A stretch of 64,000 bases of DNA from Pseudomonas sp. Root562 (lineage in GTDB: Bacteria > Pseudomonadota > Gammaproteobacteria > Pseudomonadales > Pseudomonadaceae). The DNA lies in contig NZ_LMGK01000009.1 of NCBI RefSeq assembly GCF_001427125.1, positions 856 to 64,855 on the forward strand, given 5' to 3'. A model generated the notes under the pieces. That model saw only the letters and a program-made list of their open reading frames with translations. It made no database searches and was not told the DNA's origin. The stretch's first letter is position 1. Every line of letters starts with the position of its first letter. The position numbers and the translations under genes are program-made. Below are positions 19,110 to 27,616 of this stretch, piece by piece.

Positions 19110-20659
19110 GAAAGATCCCTAGGCGCGGCTTCGTTGAGCAGCGCATCACGTTTTTGGTAGCCGGCAAAAGCGGCGGCAAGCAAATCATCCTGAGTCCAGC
19201 TGTCGCGCTCGAACGTATCGATCAGACGCCCCGCCGAGAGCACGCCGATCCGGTCGCAGATCAACATCAATTCGCGCAGGTCACTGGAGACCACCACCAG
19301 CGCTTTGCCCTGGCGTGTCAACTCGCCGAGCAGGGCATAAATGTCGAACTTGGCGCCGACGTCGATACCACGGGTGGGTTCGTCAAACAGCAGGACCGAG
19401 CAATCACGCTCCAGCCAACGGCCGATCACGACTTTCTGCTGATTGCCACCGGACAGCTCGGACACCACTTGCGCCGGGCCGGAACTGCGAATGCGCATGG
19501 CGTCGATCTGACGCTGGGCCAGTGCAGTTTCGTCATCTTTGTTGACGAACCCGCCACTGGAGATGCCCGGCATGTTGCCCAGGGCAATGTTGGCGCCGAT
19601 CGACTGAGTCAGCAGCAAGCCTTCGCCCTTGCGGTCTTCAGTGATCAGGGCGATGCCGTGGGCAACCGCATCCACCGGCGAGCGAATGCTGACGACTTGC
19701 GCGGGAGAGCCTAGCGCTACGGTGCCGCTGTCTGCGGCGTCGGCACCGAAGATCAGCCGCAACAACTCGGTGCGCCCTGCCCCGATCAATCCGGAAATAC
19801 CAAAGATTTCTCCGGCACGCACCTCAAAGGACACATCCCGAACTTTGTCGGCGCGGGACAAGCCCTTGACCGTCAATGCCGGAGCACCGATGTTGCGCAC
19901 GCCCATGTCGATGTGTTCGCCCAGCTCCCGCCCCACCATCAAGGTGACCAGTTGTTCACTGTTGTAACTGGCCATCGGCTCGACGCACACCAGGTTGCCG
20001 TCGCGCAGCACTGCAATGCGCTGGGCGACTTGGGCGAGTTCTTCCAGGCGATGGGAAATGTAGATGATCGACACGCCACGCGCTTGCAGACGGGTGATCT
20101 GCTCGAACAGCATCTCGACTTCGCGGGCCGTCAGCATCGCGGTCGGCTCGTCGAGGATCAGAACATGACAGTCGCCGATCAGGTTGCGGGCAATCTCGAC
20201 CATTTGCTGATGACCGATGCCCAGTTCGCCAACCAGCGTGTCCGGATCGATTGCATCGAGCCCGACTTGTGCCATGGCTTCGATCGCCGCCTTGCGCAGT
20301 TGCTTGCGGCTGATCCAGCCGCCGTTGTTCGGCAGGTTATCGAGAAACAGGTTTTCCGCCACCGACAAGGTCGGCAACAGATTGAGCTCCTGCATGACCA
20401 TGCGAATGCCCAGATTCTCAGCCTGGGTGCGGCTGCCCGGGCGATAGTCCTGCCCCTGAAATTGCATCTGGCCGGTGGTCGGCGTGACCAACCCGCCGAT
20501 GATCTTCGACAGGGTGCTTTTGCCAGCGCCATTTTCACCGGTCAGCGCCAGCACTTCCCCGCGCATCAGCGTCAGGTCGATGCCGGTCAGGACCGGTTGC
20601 GCATAGGTTTTGCCGATGCCGCTGACCGAAAGGACAGCGTTCGGGTCGCGAACGGACAT
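19106..20659 (-). CDS. rbsA: ribose ABC transporter, double ATPase subunit
   Basis: 517 residues made of two fused ATP-binding cassettes. The first has Walker A GENGAGKSTLSK and Walker B VLILDEPTAML. The second has the degenerate GLIGAGRTELL loop, LSGGNQQKVVIGRWL signature and LLFDEPTRGIDVGAK. Degeneracy of the second Walker A is normal in this family. It powers ribose import with RbsB and RbsC, and sits 55 bp after rbsB. Confidence 0.96.
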   Translation of the reverse strand: MSVRDPNAVLSVSGIGKTYAQPVLTGIDLTLMRGEVLALTGENGAGKSTLSKIIGGLVTPTTGQMQFQGQDYRPGSRTQAENLGIRMVMQELNLLPTLSVAENLFLDNLPNNGGWISRKQLRKAAIEAMAQVGLDAIDPDTLVGELGIGHQQMVEIARNLIGDCHVLILDEPTAMLTAREVEMLFEQITRLQARGVSIIYISHRLEELAQVAQRIAVLRDGNLVCVEPMASYNSEQLVTLMVGRELGEHIDMGVRNIGAPALTVKGLSRADKVRDVSFEVRAGEIFGISGLIGAGRTELLRLIFGADAADSGTVALGSPAQVVSIRSPVDAVAHGIALITEDRKGEGLLLTQSIGANIALGNMPGISSGGFVNKDDETALAQRQIDAMRIRSSGPAQVVSELSGGNQQKVVIGRWLERDCSVLLFDEPTRGIDVGAKFDIYALLGELTRQGKALVVVSSDLRELMLICDRIGVLSAGRLIDTFERDSWTQDDLLAAAFAGYQKRDALLNEAAPRDLS

Positions 20660-20714
20660 AAGAACTCTCCATGTGCTCGCCCGGACGGGCGAGCACCGTT
20701 GTGTCGCCAGAGGA

Positions 20715-21674
20715 CTACTTTTTAGTGACCAGCTCTACCGGCGTCTCGATCACGCCACTGGCGCTGCTGTCGACTTTCTCGCCCTTGATGATTTTCAGCG
20801 CGGTCTCGATGCCGAACACCGCTTGCTTGGCGGCAAACTGATCCGCCGTGGCCAGCACGCGCCCGTCAGCGAGCATCGGCTTGATGGCGTTGATATTGTC
20901 ATAGCCGACCACTTCAACCTTGCCGGCCTTGCCCGCGGCGCGTACCGCCGACACGACACCGAGCGCCATGCTGTCGTTACCGGCCAGCAGGGCTTTGGTT
21001 TGCGGGTATTCGCTGAGGATCGACGCGGCGACTTTGTTGCCCTTGTCGATCTCCCAGTCACCGGACTGAACCGAGACGACCTTGATCTGCGCCGCTTCCA
21101 TCGCATCCTTGAAGCCGGCAGTGCGGGCCTGAGCGTTGGTGGTGGTGGACACGCCTTCGATGATGCCGACTTCGTCACCCGCCTTGAGCTGCTTGGCCAG
21201 GTACTCACCCACCAGTCGCGCGCCTTTACGGTTGTCCGGGCCTACGAACGGAACATTGAGGTTCTTGCTTTTGACCACGGTCGGATCAAGCTGATTGTCG
21301 ATGTTGATCACGGTGATACCGGCATCGATGGCTTTCTTGATCACAGGAACCATGGCCTTGGAATCTGCGGGAGCGATCACCAGCGCATTGACCTTGGCCA
21401 GAATCATTTGCTCGACGATGCGCGTCTGGCCAGCGGTATCAGTCTCGTCCTTGATCCCGTTGGAAATCAGATCGAATTCACTGGAGTGTTCTTTCTGGTA
21501 GGCCTTGGCGCCATCTTCCATGGTCAGGAAGAATTCGTTGGCCAGGGATTTCATGACCAGGGCGACTTTAGGTTTTTCAGGCGTTTCGGCGAAAGCCGAA
21601 GAGACAGGCAACGCGGCGGATGCAGCAGCCAGCATTGCGACAGCGAGAAGACGTCCAGCGAATGGCAGCTTCAT
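20715..21674 (-). CDS. rbsB: ribose ABC transporter, periplasmic binding protein
   Basis: 319 residues with a signal peptide (MKLPFAGRLLAVAMLAAAS, cleavage after SSAFA). The mature protein is a periplasmic-binding-protein type 1 fold: KPKVALVMKSLANEFF at the start, ALVIAPADSKAMVPV, the VGPDNRKGARLVGEYL strand, and LLAGNDSMALGVV. It captures ribose for RbsAC. It is the first gene of the operon, with CGGAG before the ATG and the promoter and operator about 100 bases upstream. Confidence 0.95.
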   Translation of the reverse strand: MKLPFAGRLLAVAMLAAASAALPVSSAFAETPEKPKVALVMKSLANEFFLTMEDGAKAYQKEHSSEFDLISNGIKDETDTAGQTRIVEQMILAKVNALVIAPADSKAMVPVIKKAIDAGITVINIDNQLDPTVVKSKNLNVPFVGPDNRKGARLVGEYLAKQLKAGDEVGIIEGVSTTTNAQARTAGFKDAMEAAQIKVVSVQSGDWEIDKGNKVAASILSEYPQTKALLAGNDSMALGVVSAVRAAGKAGKVEVVGYDNINAIKPMLADGRVLATADQFAAKQAVFGIETALKIIKGEKVDSSASGVIETPVELVTKK

Positions 21675-21769
21675 GGGTTCACTCCGATCTTATGATTATT
21701 GTGAGCAACGCTTGCGCTGACGTAAGCTGCGAGGCCTTCGCCGATGGTTTTAACCCATCAGTGAAGGCG

Positions 21770-21820
21770 CGCAAACGTTTGCGTAGACCGGACTATGCGA
21801 ATCTTGTCGAGATTTGTCAA
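21770..21820 (-). promoter_or_regulatory. rbs operon promoter with RbsR operator
   Basis: On the minus strand TTGACA (21815-21820) and CATAGT (21792-21797) are 17 bases apart. The perfect 14-bp palindrome CGCAAACGTTTGCG at 21770-21783 lies at the expected start of transcription, matching LacI-family half-sites with a central CG. Binding there would block initiation or clearance. The link to rbsR is inferred from position and family. Confidence 0.85.
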
Positions 21821-21848
21821 TGCTGTGAAACGTTGTCAGGGTAGCCGC

Positions 21849-22289
21849 TCACGCCGTAGTGCTGATCACGTTTCCAGAGCTTGTCAGCTCTTTCGCCAGC
21901 GCGGCCGCCACTTGCATCAATGCCGCAGACGTATCGGCAATCTGTGCCTGAATCGACATGACGGCAGTGGCCTTGGCTTCTGCCGACTGGAACGACGCGG
22001 CTTGGGTTGCTGCCAATTGCTGTTGTTGCTCGCGCAGTTGTTGCTGCAACTCCTGCATGCGTTTGAGCAACATCTGCACCGCAATGCTTTGCTGGCTGTC
22101 GGTGCTTTGCGCTTTCTCGCTGCCCTGAGCGCCGCCGCCTAGACTTACCGACTTTTTATCGCCCCCTTCCAGCCCCAGGCGCTGCGTCGAAGATTCGGAT
22201 GTCTCGTCAGTCAATGTCGCGACCGTCGACGGCGCTTTACCACCGATGTTTATCACGGACGCATTTGGAAAACCGACGGTCAACGACAT
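21849..22289 (-). CDS. Gln-rich coiled-coil protein, unknown function
   Basis: 146 residues, no signal peptide. The first ~65 residues are Ser/Thr/Gly-rich and probably disordered. A helix with many glutamines follows (VQMLLKRMQELQQQLREQQQ and on), a predicted coiled coil of about 35-40 residues, and then an Ala-rich helix (SAALMQVAAALAKEL). It resembles FlxA-like proteins in composition, but I cannot confirm membership. GGGAG precedes the ATG. It is divergent from the asparaginase gene. Role unknown. Confidence 0.65.
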   Translation of the reverse strand: MSLTVGFPNASVINIGGKAPSTVATLTDETSESSTQRLGLEGGDKKSVSLGGGAQGSEKAQSTDSQQSIAVQMLLKRMQELQQQLREQQQQLAATQAASFQSAEAKATAVMSIQAQIADTSAALMQVAAALAKELTSSGNVISTTA

Positions 22290-23705
<1,416 letters not shown>

Positions 23706-23859
23706 TTCGCCCTCGCCCCACTGAATCCGGTCGGGCACCGTACAAGCCACTCGCCTGCGTCGGCGAGTGGCTCGCATCTAACGACTGACAAAAAAATCCC
23801 TTCTTCCTACACCAAACGGAACAAATCGCTGTCAGAGGATTTTCTTGAATTTTAAGCAG

Positions 23860-23900
23860 TTGCGAAAATGCCTACAGTTAAATACTGTATGCACGTACAG
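23860..23900 (+). promoter_or_regulatory. promoter overlapped by a LexA box
   Basis: TTGCGA (23860-23865) and TACTGT (23883-23888) are 17 bases apart. The 16-base CTGTATGCACGTACAG at 23885-23900 fits the LexA consensus CTG-N10-CAG with strong dyad symmetry and covers the -10. LexA bound there would occlude RNA polymerase, giving SOS induction of the two downstream genes. Confidence 0.85.
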
Positions 23901-23918
23901 CTTAATAAGGATAATTCC

Positions 23919-24158
23919 GTGGACACCACTTCTGCCTCACCTGACTCCTATGTACGCATGGGCACGCGCGTTCAGAAAATCATCAACTCCCCCACCGCTC
24001 AAAAAGCCAAGGCTGCGCTGATTTTCCGTCTCCCGGACGAACCGGTGGATGAGTGGGAACGTTTGCTCGAAGAAATCGATGAAAACGACAACGTCACCCT
24101 CGCCTATCGCGATGACGGCGGTGTGCAGATTTTCTGGGTTGTGCCGAAGGAAGACTGA
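23919..24158 (+). CDS. DUF1654-type small protein, SOS-controlled
   Basis: 79 residues from a GTG start with AAGGA eight bases upstream. An earlier in-frame ATG at 23868 lies upstream of the -10 and cannot be used from this promoter. The sequence YVRMGTRVQKIINSPTAQKA, then FRLPDEPVDEWERLLEEIDE and LAYRDDGGVQIFW, matches my memory of the DUF1654 family, found mainly in Pseudomonas and with no known function. It is soluble and acidic. A LexA box overlaps its promoter and endA begins four bases after its stop, so it probably acts in the DNA damage response. Mechanism unknown. Confidence 0.8.
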   Translation: MDTTSASPDSYVRMGTRVQKIINSPTAQKAKAALIFRLPDEPVDEWERLLEEIDENDNVTLAYRDDGGVQIFWVVPKED

Positions 24159-24162
24159 GTCA

Positions 24163-24852
24163 ATGAGTGTCCGTTGTTTCGCTTTGCTGTTTCTGCTGTT
24201 CACCATGGGCGCCCATGCCGATGCTCCACGCACTTTCAGCGAGGCCAAGAAAGTCGCCTGGAAGTTGTATGCGCCGCAATCCACCGAGTTTTATTGCGGC
24301 TGCAAATACACAGGTAACCGGGTGAACCTCGCCGCCTGCGGCTATGTACCGCGCAAAAACGCCAAACGTGCTTCGCGTATCGAGTGGGAGCATATTGTTC
24401 CAGCCTGGCAAATTGGACATCAGCGCCAGTGCTGGCAGGAAGGCGGTCGCAAGAATTGCACACGGTATGACCCCGTTTATCAGAAAGCCGAGGCAGACTT
24501 GCATAACCTGGTGCCGAGCATCGGCGAGGTCAATGGCGATCGCAGCAACTTCAGTTTCGGTTGGCTGCCGGAGCAATCAGGCCAATACGGTTCGTGCCTG
24601 ACTCAAGTTGATTTCAAGGCGAAAAAGGTCATGCCGCGCCCATCCATTCGCGGGATGATCGCCCGGACTTACTTCTACATGAGCAAACAGTACGGCTTGC
24701 GCTTGTCGAAACAGGACCGGCAACTGTATGAAGCCTGGGATAAAACCTATCCGGTCCAGGCTTGGGAACGTCAGCGAAATCAAAGCGTGGCGTGCGTCAT
24801 GGGGCGCGGCAATGAATTTGTCGGCTCAGTCGATATGAAAGCCTGCGGTTAA
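24163..24852 (+). CDS. endA: endonuclease I, secreted DNase
   Basis: 229 residues with a signal peptide (CFALLFLLFTMGAHA). Endonuclease I is a periplasmic or secreted His-Me finger nuclease that cuts double-stranded DNA. The beta-beta-alpha metal motif is seen in IEWEHIVPAWQIG with the catalytic histidine and in ADLHNLVPSIGEVNGDRSN. Cysteines (YCGC, AACG, QCW, NCTR, SCL, ACVM, KACG) suggest several disulfides. The start at 24163 lies four bases after the DUF1654 stop, so both are on one transcript under the LexA box. SOS control of a periplasmic nuclease is unusual. A terminator follows. Confidence 0.93.
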   Translation: MSVRCFALLFLLFTMGAHADAPRTFSEAKKVAWKLYAPQSTEFYCGCKYTGNRVNLAACGYVPRKNAKRASRIEWEHIVPAWQIGHQRQCWQEGGRKNCTRYDPVYQKAEADLHNLVPSIGEVNGDRSNFSFGWLPEQSGQYGSCLTQVDFKAKKVMPRPSIRGMIARTYFYMSKQYGLRLSKQDRQLYEAWDKTYPVQAWERQRNQSVACVMGRGNEFVGSVDMKACG

Positions 24853-24868
24853 ATGCTTTCTGAATGAC

Positions 24869-24904
24869 AAAAGGCCTCGGATCCGCCATCCGAGGCCTTT
24901 TTTG
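24869..24904 (+). terminator. terminator after endA
   Basis: AAAAGGCCTCGGAT and ATCCGAGGCCTTTTTT form a 14-bp stem with a short CCGCC loop, ending in a T run. A and T runs on both sides make it bidirectional for the convergent SPOR lipoprotein gene. Confidence 0.95.
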
Positions 24905-24941
24905 TTTTCTAGCGCAGGCTTTGTTGCAGCGCCAAACGGTA

Positions 24942-25307
24942 TTACTGAACTGCCGGGCGCTCAAGCACCAACACTTCAATGTTCTGCTTCTTCGCCTTGA
25001 CCAGCGCTGCGTTCACCTGCGCTTGCTTGGCGTCGGCTTCGGCCTTTGAGTTGTATGGCCCCATCAGAATCCGGGTCTTGCCGTTTTCGCGAATCACGTT
25101 GGATATGAAACTATGCTCGATCAGCCAGCCGCTGAGATCGCTGACCGCCTGCGGCGTTTCACCTCGCACTTCCAGATCCCATTGTGGACCCGAGACCTGA
25201 GCCGGGGTACCCACCGCTGTAGCCTGCGGCTTTGGCGCATCCACTCGCTTGCCCTCACCGCATCCCGCCAGCGCCAATACTGCAATCACCAAGACCATTT
25301 TGCGCAC
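24942..25307 (-). CDS. SPOR-domain lipoprotein
   Basis: 121 residues. The lipobox is LAGC with Cys16 after a short signal peptide. The linker is Pro/Ala-rich, and the C-terminal ~75 residues form a SPOR (septal denuded-glycan-binding) domain: WDLEVRGETPQAVSDLSGWL, then RILMGPYNSKAEADAKQAQV with the family's GPY motif. It may bind peptidoglycan at the division site. GTG at 25307 has AGAGGG upstream; the ATG at 25298 is the alternative. It is convergent with endA. Confidence 0.85.
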   Translation of the reverse strand: MRKMVLVIAVLALAGCGEGKRVDAPKPQATAVGTPAQVSGPQWDLEVRGETPQAVSDLSGWLIEHSFISNVIRENGKTRILMGPYNSKAEADAKQAQVNAALVKAKKQNIEVLVLERPAVQ

Positions 25308-25557
25308 TGCGTTTCCCTCTGAATGCTTAAAGCGCGGATTTTAGCACCCATGAATACTTCTCGAGTGCCGCAAAATGGGCTCAAAACAACGAGAATGATG
25401 GTTACGGCCTCTGTATAGTTACACCTTGGGAATTAATGCTGCATCTGCGCGTCAGAAAGAGGCACCCAAATTGTGAGACTTCGCACTAATCTATACATAC
25501 CACCGACCTCTGCACTGTCCGAATCAGGTGCCCCAGAAAGCAATCAAGGAGAAGACC

Positions 25558-25752
25558 ATGCTGATACTCACCCGCAAAGTCGGTGAAAGCATAAACATTG
25601 GTGATGACATAACGATCACCATCCTCGGCGTAAGCGGCCAGCAAGTCAGGATTGGCATCAACGCCCCGAAAGACGTTGCGGTGCATCGCGAAGAGATCTA
25701 TCAGCGCATTCAGGCTGGCCTGACTGCTCCGGACAAGCCGCAAACTCCCTGA
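25558..25752 (+). CDS. csrA: carbon storage regulator CsrA/RsmA family
   Basis: 64 residues. CsrA/RsmA dimers bind GGA-bearing hairpins in mRNA leaders and control translation and stability. The first strand [17 protein letters not shown] with Arg6, the [19 protein letters not shown] core with the RNA-contacting arginine near 44, and a C-terminal Pro/Lys tail are all present. The start follows AAGGAGA. Pseudomonas genomes carry several csrA/rsm paralogues and I cannot tell which this is. The upstream 250 bases hold no other gene. An imperfect hairpin follows at 25769-25805. Confidence 0.93.
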   Translation: MLILTRKVGESINIGDDITITILGVSGQQVRIGINAPKDVAVHREEIYQRIQAGLTAPDKPQTP

Positions 25753-25768
25753 ATCCTGATGCAGTCAG

Positions 25769-25805
25769 TAGCCAGCCCGTTCACCCCCGGAACGACGGCT
25801 GGCTA
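25769..25805 (+). terminator. hairpin after csrA
   Basis: TAGCCAGCC-CGTTC and GAACG-AC-GGCTGGCTA form a long interrupted stem around a CCCCCG loop. There is no T run, so Rho-independent action is doubtful; it may protect the 3' end. Confidence 0.45.
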
Positions 25806-25843
25806 AAGATTCTCGAAATGCAGCGCCGTTCCCCCCACACTCG

Positions 25844-26299
25844 TTACCCAAACGTCACGCCACGCGCCATACCAGTGGCTGCCATGACCATCAGCAGCAT
25901 CAACATCCCTTCAACGTGACTGATGCGCGCAAACAGCTTCGCCCGCCCAGCCTCGATCGCCGTACCGCGCGCCAGCGCTACTCGCCATTTGATCAGCGTG
26001 ATCATGGGCGCTACTTCCAGCAGCAGAATCAGTACGAACAGGGTCATCTTCAGATGAAACAACGGCTGTTGCAGGTAATAGTCCGTGCCCTTTTCAAATC
26101 CGCCAAACGCTCGCATCCCACCGGTTACCAACAGAATGAGCGCGGAAATTCCCCAAAGGTTGTCTGCGATCAGCACACTGCGAACTTCCCCCGTGCCAGC
26201 CGCCAAACGTCGAAAATTCGTACCACGCACAAGAACCGCCCAGAATCCCAGCACAACCGCTAAAAGATGCACGGCCGCAAGAAGCCAGTGAGTCAGCAT
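25844..26299 (-). CDS. DUF2214-type inner membrane protein
   Basis: 151 residues with four hydrophobic segments (about 3-25, 48-65, 80-105, 127-147), consistent with a four-helix membrane protein. LLTGGMRAFGGFEKGTDYYLQQPLFHLKM (seen in parts) matches the DUF2214 family as I recall it; conserved histidines (HWLLAAVHLL, FHLKM, SHVEG) could hold haem, but that is not proven. Its ATG has GGAG upstream. It is convergent with csrA. Function unknown. Confidence 0.78.
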   Translation of the reverse strand: MLTHWLLAAVHLLAVVLGFWAVLVRGTNFRRLAAGTGEVRSVLIADNLWGISALILLVTGGMRAFGGFEKGTDYYLQQPLFHLKMTLFVLILLLEVAPMITLIKWRVALARGTAIEAGRAKLFARISHVEGMLMLLMVMAATGMARGVTFG

Positions 26300-26416
26300 C
26301 GAGACACTCCTTTCAGGATGAGTTGAATCAGCCTGTCAGTAGTAGCCCATCAATCAAAGGATTGCACTGGCGAGAAACTGCCGGGTTTGCCATAGCGGTC
26401 CATACGCCAGATACGA

Positions 26417-26442
26417 AGAGCCCAGCGCAATGGCTGGGCTCT
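26417..26442 (-). terminator. hairpin downstream of the 64-aa gene
   Basis: AGAGCCCAGC and GCTGGGCTCT form a perfect 10-bp stem with a 6-base loop. The plus side continues GGTTATTTT and the minus side has no T run. It probably terminates or stabilises a transcript. Confidence 0.6.
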
Positions 26443-26444
26443 GG

Positions 26445-26639
26445 TTATTTTCTGTTTTCCATCATTTTATCGGCGAGGGCCTTGGCCCTTTCGATCAATA
26501 GATTCTGCCTGTCTTCGTGAGTGGCACCGCCGACGACAGGTGCCGTCAGATTACTTTCGGCAATCAACGCAGCGCAAAAATATTGATCCCAAACAGTCCT
26601 GTTTTCGGACGACTGCTGGTTCGTTTGATCGGAGATCAT
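26445..26639 (-). CDS. small hypothetical protein, 64 aa
   Basis: A soluble small protein (MISDQTNQQSSENRTVWDQY ... ERAKALADKMMENRK) with one cysteine and a charged C-terminal helix. AAGGAG lies eight bases before the ATG, a good site. I recognise no family. It is followed at once by a strong hairpin. It is first of three small minus-strand genes between csrA and tRNA-Val. Function unknown. Confidence 0.6.
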   Translation of the reverse strand: MISDQTNQQSSENRTVWDQYFCAALIAESNLTAPVVGGATHEDRQNLLIERAKALADKMMENRK

Positions 26640-26679
26640 TGGTGACTCCTTTGGATCAGATCACGCCCGAGTCACAGCG

Positions 26680-26805
26680 TTACAGGATCCATCTTAGAAG
26701 TACATGAGTGGCGATCCACGGTGATGCTTGAACCACAGCCCATTGAAGCAGAAGGCAAATGAACAGGTAAGCCGCAAAGAATTGCATCATCGCACGCTTC
26801 CCCAT
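26680..26805 (-). CDS. 41-aa single-span membrane protein candidate
   Basis: A 41-residue frame (MGKRAMMQFFAAYLFICLLL, then QWAVVQASPWIATHVLLRWIL) with AGGAGAGG seven bases before the ATG. It has a basic N-terminus, one strongly hydrophobic helix (about 8-26) and an amphipathic tail, the form of small inner-membrane proteins or type I toxins. It is short of the usual gene-calling cut-off. No antisense RNA promoter is obvious. It lies 41 bases upstream of the 64-aa gene on the same strand and could share a transcript. Without comparison it remains a candidate. Confidence 0.5.
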   Translation of the reverse strand: MGKRAMMQFFAAYLFICLLLQWAVVQASPWIATHVLLRWIL

Positions 26806-26906
26806 TAACACCTCTCCTGCCTCATGAACCAAGTCATGCGCCTGGCCGCCCGTTCTGATTGGATGAAGTTTGATGGTCGCAGTTCAATATCGAGCTGAAA
26901 TGATTG

Positions 26907-27134
26907 TCATTTGGACTGCATCGAAGGTGCAGAAGCCTTCTTTTCCTCCAGGCTGGCATTCTTGCCTTCGGCTCGGCAGCGCCTGCAAGTGGTGGGTACG
27001 GGAGCCCAGCTGCAGTGATAGCGAAATTGCTCGCCGCATACAGAACAAATTGTCTCCGGCCACTCCCTGTTTCTACGTTCGCTCGTCAACGTTGCTTTCA
27101 GCTTTCGCATCGACTCGAGATTCTTCGCGCCCAT
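26907..27134 (-). CDS. small zinc-ribbon-like protein, 75 aa
   Basis: Two CxxC pairs, CSVCGEQF and CRRCRAEGK, 21 residues apart (second pair with TTC just before it), suggest a zinc ribbon. The N-terminus is basic (MRKLKATLTSERRNREW) and the tail is Lys/Glu-rich. GGAGAG precedes the ATG by eight bases. Similar small zinc ribbons bind nucleic acids or partner proteins; no specific role can be given. An alternative plus-strand frame overlaps but has neither motif nor ribosome site. Confidence 0.6.
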   Translation of the reverse strand: MGAKNLESMRKLKATLTSERRNREWPETICSVCGEQFRYHCSWAPVPTTCRRCRAEGKNASLEEKKASAPSMQSK

Positions 27135-27297
27135 GAAAACTCTCCGGTTTTTTTGTTCACGGCCAAACGTTTTTTTCTTTAATCACCGACTGGCGCACTG
27201 CCGACGAGTTCAATGCAGTAGCTTGAGCGGTATGATGTTTTAGAGGGACGCGCTGAACTGGCGTTCTGAGATGGGTGTTTTGCAAATCGCAAAAAGC

Positions 27298-27330
27298 AAA
27301 AAGGGGTTACCGTTTCCGGTAACCCCTCTA
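27298..27330 (-). terminator. terminator of tRNA-Val(GAC)
   Basis: AGGGGTTACCG and CGGTAACCCCT make an 11-bp perfect stem with a 4-base loop. The minus strand continues TTTTTGCTTTTT. Confidence 0.95.
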
Positions 27331-27356
27331 GACCGCCCAGCAGAGCGGATTTTGTT

Positions 27357-27433
27357 TGGTAGGCGCGATTGGACTCGAACCAACGACCCCCACCATGTCA
27401 AGGTGGTGCTCTAACCAACTGAGCTACGTGCCT
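27357..27433 (-). tRNA. tRNA-Val(GAC)
   Basis: 77 nt on the minus strand. Anticodon stem CCACC/GGTGG, loop TTGACAT with GAC at 34-36, D arm GCTCAGTTGGTTAGAGC, T arm TTGGTTCGAGTCCAA, encoded CCA at 27357-27359. The acceptor AGGCACG/CGCGCCT has one A-C mismatch. Confidence 0.95.
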
Positions 27434-27616
27434 GCTGTGAGGCGGCATTCTACGGAATTCCGGAGGGGTGTCAACACCTTTTTTCGAGCTAACCCTATGA
27501 ATATGCAAAATATTTAATTTTGCCGCTGCAAAGAAGATTTTCCGGTGGCTGGCGGTGGATTTTTAACTCGGGTAGGATCGACGCACTCGTAAAATATATT
27601 AAACAGAGGCTGCAGG

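Noticed and set aside
23868..23918. Longer N-terminus for the DUF1654 protein from an ATG at 23868
   Set aside because: It includes the -10 and the LexA box; the GTG at 23919 has a proper ribosome site.
26680..26805. Type I toxin-antitoxin call for the 41-residue protein
   Set aside because: Hydrophobic profile fits, but no antisense RNA promoter or terminator is evident, so I keep it as a small membrane protein candidate.
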